From JAUVXJ01 sp034411995 (lineage in GTDB: Bacteria; Chloroflexota; Anaerolineae; UBA7937; B3-Chlor), in the NCBI GenBank assembly GCA_034411995.1, contig DAOUME010000026.1, positions 992,001 to 1,056,000 on the forward strand: 64,000 nt of DNA, read 5' to 3'. The first letter of the stretch is position 1; every line of letters starts with the position of its first letter. The notes under the pieces are model-generated. The model was not told the DNA's origin and ran no database searches. It worked only from the letters and a program-made list of their open reading frames with translations. The position numbers were made by a program, and so were the translations under genes. Below, one piece after another: positions 57,221 to 64,000 of this stretch.

Positions 57221-58930
57221 CTACGCCTTCCAGCCCATAGGCTTGAAGTATGGGAACATCCTCTGCGGGGTGGGATAGAACCCCTCCAACCCGGCGTTCA
57301 AAACCCACTCCTCATTGACGTTGCAGGTGATGACCTTCGGGCAATCCTCGGCGATGATCTCCAATGCGTCTCGGTACAGAGCCGCTCGCTCTTCCGAGTC
57401 GCTGGAGCTGCGGGCGTTCTCCAAGATCGCGTCCAGATCCGAGTTTCCGTAGCCGTCGGAACCCAGATTCGACCCGCCCTCAGGTCCAGTGTGATACCAC
57501 CAGTAGAGCGCAGAGTCGCTGTCCGGCGAGGCCATTCCCGCGTCCTCCAGAATGGTCTCGAAATCGAAGTTTTGCCACCGAGTCCTATACGTCCCAGCGT
57601 CGGTCTGCTCGATCTCGACGTCGATGTTGATCTGCCGCAGTTGATCGGCCACGATCTGTAGCTCTCGACGCAGGTTCTCCTTTTCGCTGGTCAGGCAAGG
57701 CATGGTGAACCCATCTGCGTAGCCGGCGTCGGCCATGAGCTGCCTGGCCTTGTCCAGGTCCGCGGTATTGGGGTAGAACTGCTGGTCTGGATCCGCTCCC
57801 AGGTAGCCTGCGGGCAACGAATCGTCCTCCAGGGTGGCACCACCGTAGTAGACACTGTCCACGATAACGGTGCGATCCACGGCGTAGCCGATGGCCTGGC
57901 GCACCTTCGTGTTCAACCAGGGCCTGTCGGGTAGGTTCAGGTTGAAGGTGATGTAGTCCCAGTTCCACCCGCCAGCGTCCAGAACCTGCAGGTTGGGATC
58001 CTCCCTGACGGCCGACATGTCCTTCTTGTTGAGGCCCACGGTGAAGTCGATCTCACCATTGCGGATCTTCTCCAACCTGACTACGACGTCCTCGATACCC
58101 TGAAAAACGAGCTTGTCCAGCTTAGGCACCCCCGGTGTGTGGTAGTTCTCGTTTCTCTTGAGCACCACTTCACCACCCGGCGTCCAGGAGTCCAGCTCGA
58201 AGGGACCAGTACCAATGGGGTTCATGGCGAACTGCTCCGCCCCCATCTCTTGATACGCCTTGGAGGAGAGGACGAACCCACCATAGGAAACCAGCGAGGT
58301 GAGCGGGAAGGCCGCCCACGGCTCTTTCAGATGGGCCTCGAACGAGTACTTGTCGGTTACCACGACCTCTGTCACCATGCCAGAGCCCATGACGAAGTAG
58401 GGCGGCGCCTTCTCCGTCACGATCTTGTTGACCCAGAAGGCCCAGTCCTCGGCGGTCATCTCCCCGTATCCCTTATGGAACTCGATGCCTTCCTTGAGCT
58501 TGAAGGCCCAGGTGAGGTCATCCACCTGTTCCCACTCCTCGACGAGGATCGGGGTAATCTCCATGGTGTCAAAATTGATGTCGAACAGGCTGTCAAAGAT
58601 ACTCACCAGCAACGCCAAATCGTTCGGCGATCCGATGAAGAAGGGATCCAGCCCTCGCGTCGCCGCAGGCATTCCGATCACGGCATCCGTCCTCGCTGGC
58701 GTCGGCGGGGTCGTGGGGGCCACGGTGGGCGCAGCCGTCGGCTTGGCCTCAGGCGTCGCCGCCGATGGGGCCGTCGGTTCCGCTGTCGGAGCCGGGGCGC
58801 AACCTTGAAGTAGCGCCATCGCCGCCGGCATGGACAACCCCAAACCACCTGCGGCCTTCAGGAAGTCTCTCCTGGTAATCCGACCTCTGCTCAACGCATC
58901 TGCCAGTACACTCACTCTCTGGGAATCCAT
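57221..58930 (-). CDS. peptide-type ABC transporter substrate-binding lipoprotein
   Basis: A 569-residue extracytoplasmic solute-binding protein of family 5 (DppA/OppA). Residues 1-45 form a Tat-like signal (RGRITRRDFLKAAGGLGLSM) ending at the lipobox LLQGC. A Pro/Thr/Ala linker (about 46-85) precedes the binding domain, with DLTWAFKLKEGIEFHKGYGE, FELDSWTPGGEVVLKRNENY and RPWLNTKVRQAIGYAVDRT. It binds peptides or related solutes for the permeases in the same cluster. AAGGAGG precedes the ATG. Confidence 0.93.
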   Translation of the reverse strand: MDSQRVSVLADALSRGRITRRDFLKAAGGLGLSMPAAMALLQGCAPAPTAEPTAPSAATPEAKPTAAPTVAPTTPPTPARTDAVIGMPAATRGLDPFFIGSPNDLALLVSIFDSLFDINFDTMEITPILVEEWEQVDDLTWAFKLKEGIEFHKGYGEMTAEDWAFWVNKIVTEKAPPYFVMGSGMVTEVVVTDKYSFEAHLKEPWAAFPLTSLVSYGGFVLSSKAYQEMGAEQFAMNPIGTGPFELDSWTPGGEVVLKRNENYHTPGVPKLDKLVFQGIEDVVVRLEKIRNGEIDFTVGLNKKDMSAVREDPNLQVLDAGGWNWDYITFNLNLPDRPWLNTKVRQAIGYAVDRTVIVDSVYYGGATLEDDSLPAGYLGADPDQQFYPNTADLDKARQLMADAGYADGFTMPCLTSEKENLRRELQIVADQLRQINIDVEIEQTDAGTYRTRWQNFDFETILEDAGMASPDSDSALYWWYHTGPEGGSNLGSDGYGNSDLDAILENARSSSDSEERAALYRDALEIIAEDCPKVITCNVNEEWVLNAGLEGFYPTPQRMFPYFKPMGWKA

Positions 58931-59142
58931 CCCATCCTCCTTGTATTACCTATACAGTTCACTTCTGAACGACAAGTGGACACCCCACCTGTCCTACGCC
59001 GTCGCTTGCGCCATGCGGTTTCCCGCCGCTAGATTGACGTATCACACCACCTCCTTGCCCTCAAGTCTCGAAGCCGAACAGAACGCAGGTACTCGGTCTG
59101 CACGCACTCACGCATCCCCTCATAGGTCACACGGCTCATCTG

Positions 59143-60108
59143 CTAGGGAATCTGCCCCTGCAGGATCTTCACCAGTTTCACCGTGTCTATGTTGCCTCCC
59201 GACACCACACACGCAACCTTGCCCACGCCAGCTTTTCCCGTCAGTGCGGCTGCGACCGGTGCCGCCCCTGCTCCCTCAGCCACCACACGATTCCTCTCCA
59301 CCAGCAGTCTGATCGCATCAGCGGCTGCCTGCAGCGACACCACTATCGAACCATCCAACAGGCTGCTGACTAGCGGCCACATCTCCTCGATCAGATGCGG
59401 AGCACCAATGCCGTCCACGAAAGAAGACTCGTACGCAACCTCCACCGGTCGCCCAGCGGCCAGAGAGGGTGCCAAGGGTGCCCCGGTATCTACCTCAGCC
59501 GCGTAGATCTTCACCCCCGGTTTTTGCGCCCGCACAGCGGAGGCTATTCCCGTGCTGAGCGCACCACCACCGAAGGGGATGATCACCGCATCCACATCCG
59601 GCAACTGCTCGACTATCTCCAACCCGATAGTACCGTGGCCAGCCATAACCGCCCGCTCCGTAACAGGGTGGATAAAGAAGCCTTCCATACCCTCCAGTTG
59701 CCGGCCCTCCAGCACGAGGCCAAACCAGTCGGCCACCGGAACCTTGACGATTCTGCCACCCAGCCGTCTGATGGCGGCCAGCTTCGTCTCCGGAGCATGG
59801 TCCGGCACCACGATGGTGCACTTCAACCCCATCTGGCGGGCAAACCACGCCACCCCCTGGGCCATGTTGCCCGCGCTGGCGGTCCATACCCCGCGCTCAA
59901 GCTCCCTCTTGTCCGCCAGCTTCAGCATATTGCCGGCGCCACGAAGTTTGAAGGACCCGATGGGTTGAAGGTTCTCCAGCTTCAGATAGATCTCAGCAGG
60001 GGCGTCGTCGACATTCAGTCTCACAAGAGGGCTGTCTGTGCCCACGCCAGCGATCCTCGCGCGGGCCGCGCGAATCTCCTCCAGGGGTAGAGGGCCAATC
60101 GCTTTCAT
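59143..60108 (-). CDS. threonine dehydratase/serine racemase-like PLP enzyme
   Basis: A 321-residue fold-type II pyridoxal-phosphate enzyme. The cofactor Lys lies in YLKLENLQPIGSFKLRGAGN; TASAGNMAQGVAWFA is the substrate Ser/Asn loop; IIPFGGGALSTGIA binds the phosphate; and CVVSGGNIDTVKL closes the site. It lacks an ACT regulatory domain, so it is a catabolic type: threonine/serine dehydratase, hydroxyaspartate lyase or racemase. It would turn a hydroxy-amino acid into a keto acid and ammonia. It lies 204 bases downstream of the DUF1028 gene. Confidence 0.88.
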   Translation of the reverse strand: MKAIGPLPLEEIRAARARIAGVGTDSPLVRLNVDDAPAEIYLKLENLQPIGSFKLRGAGNMLKLADKRELERGVWTASAGNMAQGVAWFARQMGLKCTIVVPDHAPETKLAAIRRLGGRIVKVPVADWFGLVLEGRQLEGMEGFFIHPVTERAVMAGHGTIGLEIVEQLPDVDAVIIPFGGGALSTGIASAVRAQKPGVKIYAAEVDTGAPLAPSLAAGRPVEVAYESSFVDGIGAPHLIEEMWPLVSSLLDGSIVVSLQAAADAIRLLVERNRVVAEGAGAAPVAAALTGKAGVGKVACVVSGGNIDTVKLVKILQGQIP

Positions 60109-60311
60109 GACGCTCGTCGTCCTCCTTCCTTCTCTCCCTCGAGCCCAAGACCTTCAGGGTTCAAGTCAGACTCCTTTCCACAGCAACACCAACCTGGCGC
60201 CGGCAACTGCCTCCCAGCCCAACCACAGTTGGAGATTCAGAATCTCGGGAGGACCTCCCCCTACGCAGCTCATACTCGACACCATGAGACGAATAGGTCA
60301 TTCCGGCAATA

Positions 60312-61187
60312 TCAGAAACGCTCACGCACGAAGCCGAGAATGACCCCGTCCAGGAGGTCGTCCTCACGCCAACGCTGCACCAGGTTCTCGGTGTTTACGA
60401 GGTCAAGCAGCGCCTGCTTGGTGGCTGCGTCGTAGGTGGCTGTGGCAGGCCCGCGGTAGTAGCCCGTCCTGGCCAGCATCTCCCGCAGCTCGCTCGCCAC
60501 CTTTCCCTCGATCTTCACCAAGGTTTGCGGATCGGTCTCCCCGAAGTACAGATGGTGCAGCTCGAGCAGGTGGGCAAGCTCCTCTATCGGGGCCACATGA
60601 TCATCAACCCGCAGGTCTACGTAGCGATCATTGAGGCCGCCTAACCCACCTCCTTCCCTCACCACCAGGAGCGCGGCCGACTGCTGGCCTCTCCGGTCAC
60701 CGCCAGCTTTCTGGCCTGCCAACAATGCGGCCAGAAGCCGGTCGGGAAGAGCGCCCTGGCAGTCCTCGAAGGCCTTCGCCATAGCCTTCACTGTGTCCTC
60801 GCTGACCAGGATATTGCCCTGGCAAGCGTAGTGGTCGCCCACAAGGTGTCCAGCCCAGTCGTGGCAGTCCCCGCCGGTGAAGGCGGCCGCGTCGCCCCTG
60901 GAATCCACCACGCCTACTTGTCTCACGGCTCTGTCCTCGTCTTCCTCGGTAAGCCTGGCAATCACCTCATCGGCCGACATGCCCTTCTCCATCATGGCTA
61001 GGCCACGAGGCCCGTAGGAGGTGTTGGCCCATGACTGAGTGGCCACAGCCCCCACCCCGGCCCTCGCCCAGGGGACAGTGGAACCCACCGCCAGGAACTT
61101 GGACTGAACACCGATGCCCCATTCTCGCTTTTCGGGATCATAGGCGACGATGGAAAACGTCCCTCTGCTTCCGCTGCCCTGCGTCAT
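60312..61187 (-). CDS. DUF1028 Ntn-hydrolase-like protein
   Basis: A 291-residue protein of DUF1028, an Ntn-hydrolase-fold family. Conserved parts are GTFSIVAYDPEKREWGIGVQ, GVGAVATQSWANTSYGPRGL, QVGVVDSRGDAAAFTGGDCH, GNILVSEDTVKAMAKAFED and DRRGQQSAALLVVREGGG. DUF1028 genes often stand with peptide transporters and amidases, and an amide-cleaving role is suspected. A C-terminal peptidoglycan-binding-like stretch (MLARTGYYRGPATATYDAAT) adds a possible wall contact. The start at 61187 follows GAGAGGTGG. It ends 203 bases before the PLP enzyme gene. Confidence 0.85.
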   Translation of the reverse strand: MTQGSGSRGTFSIVAYDPEKREWGIGVQSKFLAVGSTVPWARAGVGAVATQSWANTSYGPRGLAMMEKGMSADEVIARLTEEDEDRAVRQVGVVDSRGDAAAFTGGDCHDWAGHLVGDHYACQGNILVSEDTVKAMAKAFEDCQGALPDRLLAALLAGQKAGGDRRGQQSAALLVVREGGGLGGLNDRYVDLRVDDHVAPIEELAHLLELHHLYFGETDPQTLVKIEGKVASELREMLARTGYYRGPATATYDAATKQALLDLVNTENLVQRWREDDLLDGVILGFVRERF

Positions 61188-61245
61188 GAGGCCACCTCTC
61201 TGCCACAACGGTCCTCCATCCTCGGTTCGAACTGCCAAGGGACTC

Positions 61246-62370
61246 TCAACCGATGACGAACAGTTCCTCCGTATCCTCTTGGTTGGTCAGAATCTCAGAT
61301 CCCGTCTCGGTGATCAACACCAGATCCTCCAATTGATAGCCTCCGACCTCTTCGCTGAAGTGCACCGGCTCTATGCAGAGCAACATGTTGGGAAGCAGTT
61401 CCTCCTCGTTGTAGGGTTGCAGCATGGGGGTTTCGTGGGTCTCGAAGCCGAAGCCATGTCCGCAATGGGGTCCCGGGTATTCGATCCCGACCTTCGCATA
61501 GCCCTCTACCACGCAGTTATAGACATCGCAGGCCCGAACCCCTGGTTTCATGAACTTGATGGTGCTCCTCTGCACTTGCCGAACCTTCTTGTAGGTCTCT
61601 GCCTGAATACTGCTCGCCTCGCCCACCACCGCCATGCGAGCTATATCCGAGGCATAGCCGTCCCACGACGCACCAAAATCCACGCGCACCAGGTCTCCGC
61701 GTTCGATGGGACGCTCTCTCGCAGGCGGATGCGCCTCGTAGCTCTGGTCCCCCACGCCCAGGATGCCGAAGACGATCCTGGTGGCGCCATAGAGCCCAGC
61801 ATTCTCTCTGATAGTGCGCAGCAGGTCCCGCTCCGTGTCGCCGACCTTCGCCTGACGAAACGCGTCCGCTATCGCTCGCTCCGTGGCGCGCCCTGCCTCT
61901 GCGAACCTTCGGATCTCTCCCTCCGTCTTGATGCTCCTCACGTGGTTGAACAACCAGTCACACATGCCGAGTATGGCCTTGGGCAGCGCGTCGCTCAGCT
62001 CCTGATAGTAGGCGGCGCCAAGGCGCCGGCCTTCGATCCCTATGTGGCCCTGTGCCAGCCCCTTCTCCTTCAGGACCTCCGCCAGCAGGTGCATCGGGTT
62101 CTCGGCGAACTCCACATAAGAGCGCACATCGTCGATCCACGACTCTTGTCTGGCCAGGCTCTCCTCAATGTTGCATACCGCCAGCGCATCATCGCCGCTC
62201 CTGGGCAGCACGGTCATCGCCAGGCGGTCTGGGATTGTGGCCTGGGTCATGATGTACGCACCCGAGGTGTAGAACACGTTCGGCTGCGAGATGGCCACCA
62301 CTGCGTCAAAGCCGCTCTCACCCAGGGTCTTCTGGAACTCAGCCACGTTCATCAGCTTCTCTCTGACCAT
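61246..62370 (-). CDS. M24-family metallopeptidase (Xaa-Pro peptidase/creatinase-like)
   Basis: A 374-residue protein with an N-terminal creatinase-like domain (about 1-135) and a C-terminal pita-bread domain. All five dinuclear metal ligands are visible: Asp in LVRVDFGASWDGYASDIARM (two Asp), His in GPHCGHGFGFETHE, Glu in LLCIEPVHF and Glu in GYQLEDLVLIT. M24B enzymes cut Xaa-Pro dipeptides, or hydrolyse creatine and related amides. AGGAG precedes the ATG at 62370. It lies 58 bases before the DUF1028 gene, so the two hydrolases are probably made together. Confidence 0.9.
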   Translation of the reverse strand: MVREKLMNVAEFQKTLGESGFDAVVAISQPNVFYTSGAYIMTQATIPDRLAMTVLPRSGDDALAVCNIEESLARQESWIDDVRSYVEFAENPMHLLAEVLKEKGLAQGHIGIEGRRLGAAYYQELSDALPKAILGMCDWLFNHVRSIKTEGEIRRFAEAGRATERAIADAFRQAKVGDTERDLLRTIRENAGLYGATRIVFGILGVGDQSYEAHPPARERPIERGDLVRVDFGASWDGYASDIARMAVVGEASSIQAETYKKVRQVQRSTIKFMKPGVRACDVYNCVVEGYAKVGIEYPGPHCGHGFGFETHETPMLQPYNEEELLPNMLLCIEPVHFSEEVGGYQLEDLVLITETGSEILTNQEDTEELFVIG

Positions 62371-62661
62371 GTCTCATCTCCTGTAGGACTCTTAGCATAA
62401 CCAGCACGCGACGCTGGGTCCTCTCTCTGTGAGTCCCAGCACGCTGCGCGATCACCGGCACCCCAGGCCCGGCCCTTGCCGCCGCTCCTGCCATCTCAAC
62501 AAGCTGCGTCCGGGTCTTCCCGTCTCGTCCTGTGTGTACGTGTACTCCTCTCCGACACAGTTCTCGTGCGTCCACTCGAACTGGCCGCACGTCGCACCCT
62601 CAGACAGCCACGCACGGTCCGCAGTCCACTCGGGGGGCTATCTCGGCCTGGTCAAGTCGGG

Positions 62662-63573
62662 TCAACCTATGCGGAGATGCGGGTCCAACACGTCTCTAAG
62701 CCAGTCCCCCACAACGTTGATGCCAAACACAGTGGCCGTGATGGCCATCCCCGGGAAGACGGCTGGCCACCATGCCCTGCTCTGCACCTCGCGCGCCTGG
62801 GACAACATGGCGCCCCATGAGGGAACCGATAATGGAACCCCGAGGCCAAGAAAGCTCAACCCGGCCTCAGCGATGATGGCGCTGGACACGCCAAAACTCG
62901 CCAACACGATGATGGGTGAAATCGCATTAGGGAGCAGATGTCGCCAGATGATGCGAAGCCGCGGAACCCCCACGCATCGCGCAGCGTCGATGAACTCCTT
63001 CTCTCGCAGGGAAAGCACCTCCCCACGTACCATCCGGGCGTACTGAACCCAACCCGTGATGGCCAGCGTAAAGATGATGTTCCCCAGGCTGCTCCCCAAC
63101 ACGGCCATCAAGGTGATAGCCAGCAAGATGAAGGGGAAGGCCATTTGTATGTCCGCGATGCGCATCAACACCGTGTCGAGCCAACCCCCCATGTAGCCAG
63201 CCAGCAGACCGAGAGACACCCCGATCAGCCCAGCCAGGAACACCGAAACGCACCCTACCAGCAAGGACACTCGGGCGCCATAAATCATCCGGCTCAGGAT
63301 ATCCCTGCCGAGACCATCGGTACCCAAGATGTGCAGAGTCGTGCCCCCCTCCTGCCACATAGGCGGCAGCAACCTTTCCGCGACGGCCACCAGGGACGGG
63401 TCTGCAGGGGCCAGCAAGGGCGCTGCCATCGCCGTCGTTGCCGTCACGACGATGATCGCCATGCCGAGCAACGCGAGCTTGGCCTTGAGCAGGCTGCGCA
63501 CGACGAGTGTGCGCCCCTTTCGAGGCTGGAACTCGTGCAGGACTGAGTCCTGGTCGATCGATCGTTCCGTCAC
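62662..63573 (-). CDS. oligopeptide-type ABC transporter permease (DppC-like), pair 2
   Basis: A 303-residue DppC-type permease: VVRSLLKAKLALLGMAIIVV near the start, PLLAPADPSLV, HILGTDGLGRDILSRMIYGA and the coupling loop EKEFIDAARCVGVPRLRIIW followed by RHLLPN. It overlaps or abuts the DppB-like gene to the right. The start chosen is the GTG at 63573, which has GAGG 9 bases upstream; a TTG at 63588 is possible. A second permease pair in one cluster suggests either two importers or a duplicated system sharing one binding protein. Confidence 0.88.
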   Translation of the reverse strand: MTERSIDQDSVLHEFQPRKGRTLVVRSLLKAKLALLGMAIIVVTATTAMAAPLLAPADPSLVAVAERLLPPMWQEGGTTLHILGTDGLGRDILSRMIYGARVSLLVGCVSVFLAGLIGVSLGLLAGYMGGWLDTVLMRIADIQMAFPFILLAITLMAVLGSSLGNIIFTLAITGWVQYARMVRGEVLSLREKEFIDAARCVGVPRLRIIWRHLLPNAISPIIVLASFGVSSAIIAEAGLSFLGLGVPLSVPSWGAMLSQAREVQSRAWWPAVFPGMAITATVFGINVVGDWLRDVLDPHLRIG

Positions 63574-63588
63574 TTCTCGCAACCTCAA

Positions 63589-64000
63589 TCAGTCTGCCGC
63601 TAACCTGATCCGCGGATCCAGGAAAGCGCAGGCGATGTCCACCACGATATTGGTGACCACAAAGATGGCAGCCAACAATGTGACCGACGCCTGCACCACC
63701 GGGAAATCCCGATTGTAGATCGAATTGACCGTCAGGCGGCCCACTCCCGGCCAGGCAAAGATCGTCTCGGTAATGATCGCACCTCCCAGCAGCGAACCTA
63801 GCTGTAACCCCACCATGACAACTACGGGAATGAGCGCGTTACGCAGCGCGTGCCTGATGACCACCACGCGCTCAGCAAGGCCCTTCGAACGGGCGGTGAC
63901 GACGTAGGGCTGACCCAGGGCCTCCAACAGACTCGAGCGGATCAACCGCGCATTGCAGGCCAGGGAGAAGGTGCCCAGGGCTATCGCCGGCATGATCAGG
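63589..64000 (-). CDS. oligopeptide-type ABC transporter permease (DppB-like), pair 2, C-terminal part
   Basis: The gene runs off the right edge. The visible 136 or so residues are the C-terminal part of a DppB/OppB-type permease: IALGTFSLACNARLIRSSLL, the coupling loop EALGQPYVVTARSKGLAERV then VVIRHALRNALIP, TETIFAWPGVGRL and the typical ending AFLDPRIRLAAD. It is the first visible gene of the cluster, directly upstream of the DppC-like gene with no spacer. Confidence 0.88.
   Translation of the reverse strand, partial: LIMPAIALGTFSLACNARLIRSSLLEALGQPYVVTARSKGLAERVVVIRHALRNALIPVVVMVGLQLGSLLGGAIITETIFAWPGVGRLTVNSIYNRDFPVVQASVTLLAAIFVVTNIVVDIACAFLDPRIRLAAD

Overview
The window is GC-rich bacterial chromosome that reads best as a member of the Chloroflexota (Anaerolineae-like). 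This is inferred from gene content: large membrane glycosyltransferase-like proteins with a common C-terminal domain, a DUF3160 lipoprotein, an R3H-domain AAA ATPase next to tmk, a DUF4392 glutamate cyclase pair, Pro/Thr-rich lipoproteins and sigma70-type promoters. No rRNA, tRNA, insertion sequence, phage gene or CRISPR array was found.

Layout. 1-2 kb: metal transport (partial CDF exporter, ZIP transporter). 2.5-4.7 kb: a Dps-like ferritin and two cytochrome b5-like genes in a tandem duplication that also left a remnant of the ferritin gene end; a DUF4258/DUF2283 pair lies between. 4.8-14.9 kb, minus strand: a cell-envelope block with a lipoprotein, three polytopic membrane proteins sharing a C-terminal beta-rich domain, a five-module secreted protein and a B12-binding radical SAM enzyme. 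15-25 kb: MerR/GyrI-type regulator pair, DinB-like and GNAT proteins, two repair or phosphohydrolase genes, a CPBP protease, ruvA, a TPR lipoprotein, a hydrolase and a methyltransferase. 25-38 kb: glutamine amidotransferase-like hydrolase, secreted proteins, radC, a DUF362 protein, a probable small RNA gene, a B12-binding protein followed by an opine-dehydrogenase-like gene, a nucleoside phosphorylase and a Tag-like glycosylase.

38.4-46.8 kb: a peroxiredoxin whose catalytic cysteine codon is an in-frame UGA (probable selenoprotein), then a housekeeping run: DUF1232 protein, MerR-like regulator, R3H ATPase, tmk, a kinase/nucleotidase-like fusion, a cyclic-di-AMP receptor, an FmdB zinc ribbon, RemA and MEMO.

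46.8-51.2 kb: two secreted or lipoprotein genes lie between the two halves of an old tandem duplication of a convergent MEMO/uxaA gene pair. The left copy kept MEMO and lost uxaA; the right copy kept uxaA and lost MEMO.

51.2-64 kb, minus strand: one long catabolic cluster with two oligopeptide-type ABC permease pairs, one substrate-binding lipoprotein, two tandem D-glutamate cyclase-family enzymes, a threonine-dehydratase-like PLP enzyme, a DUF1028 Ntn hydrolase, an M24 peptidase and a two-subunit UxaA-type lyase. Together these suggest import and breakdown of a peptide or modified/D-amino-acid compound; the substrate is not known. The ATP-binding subunits are not in the window.
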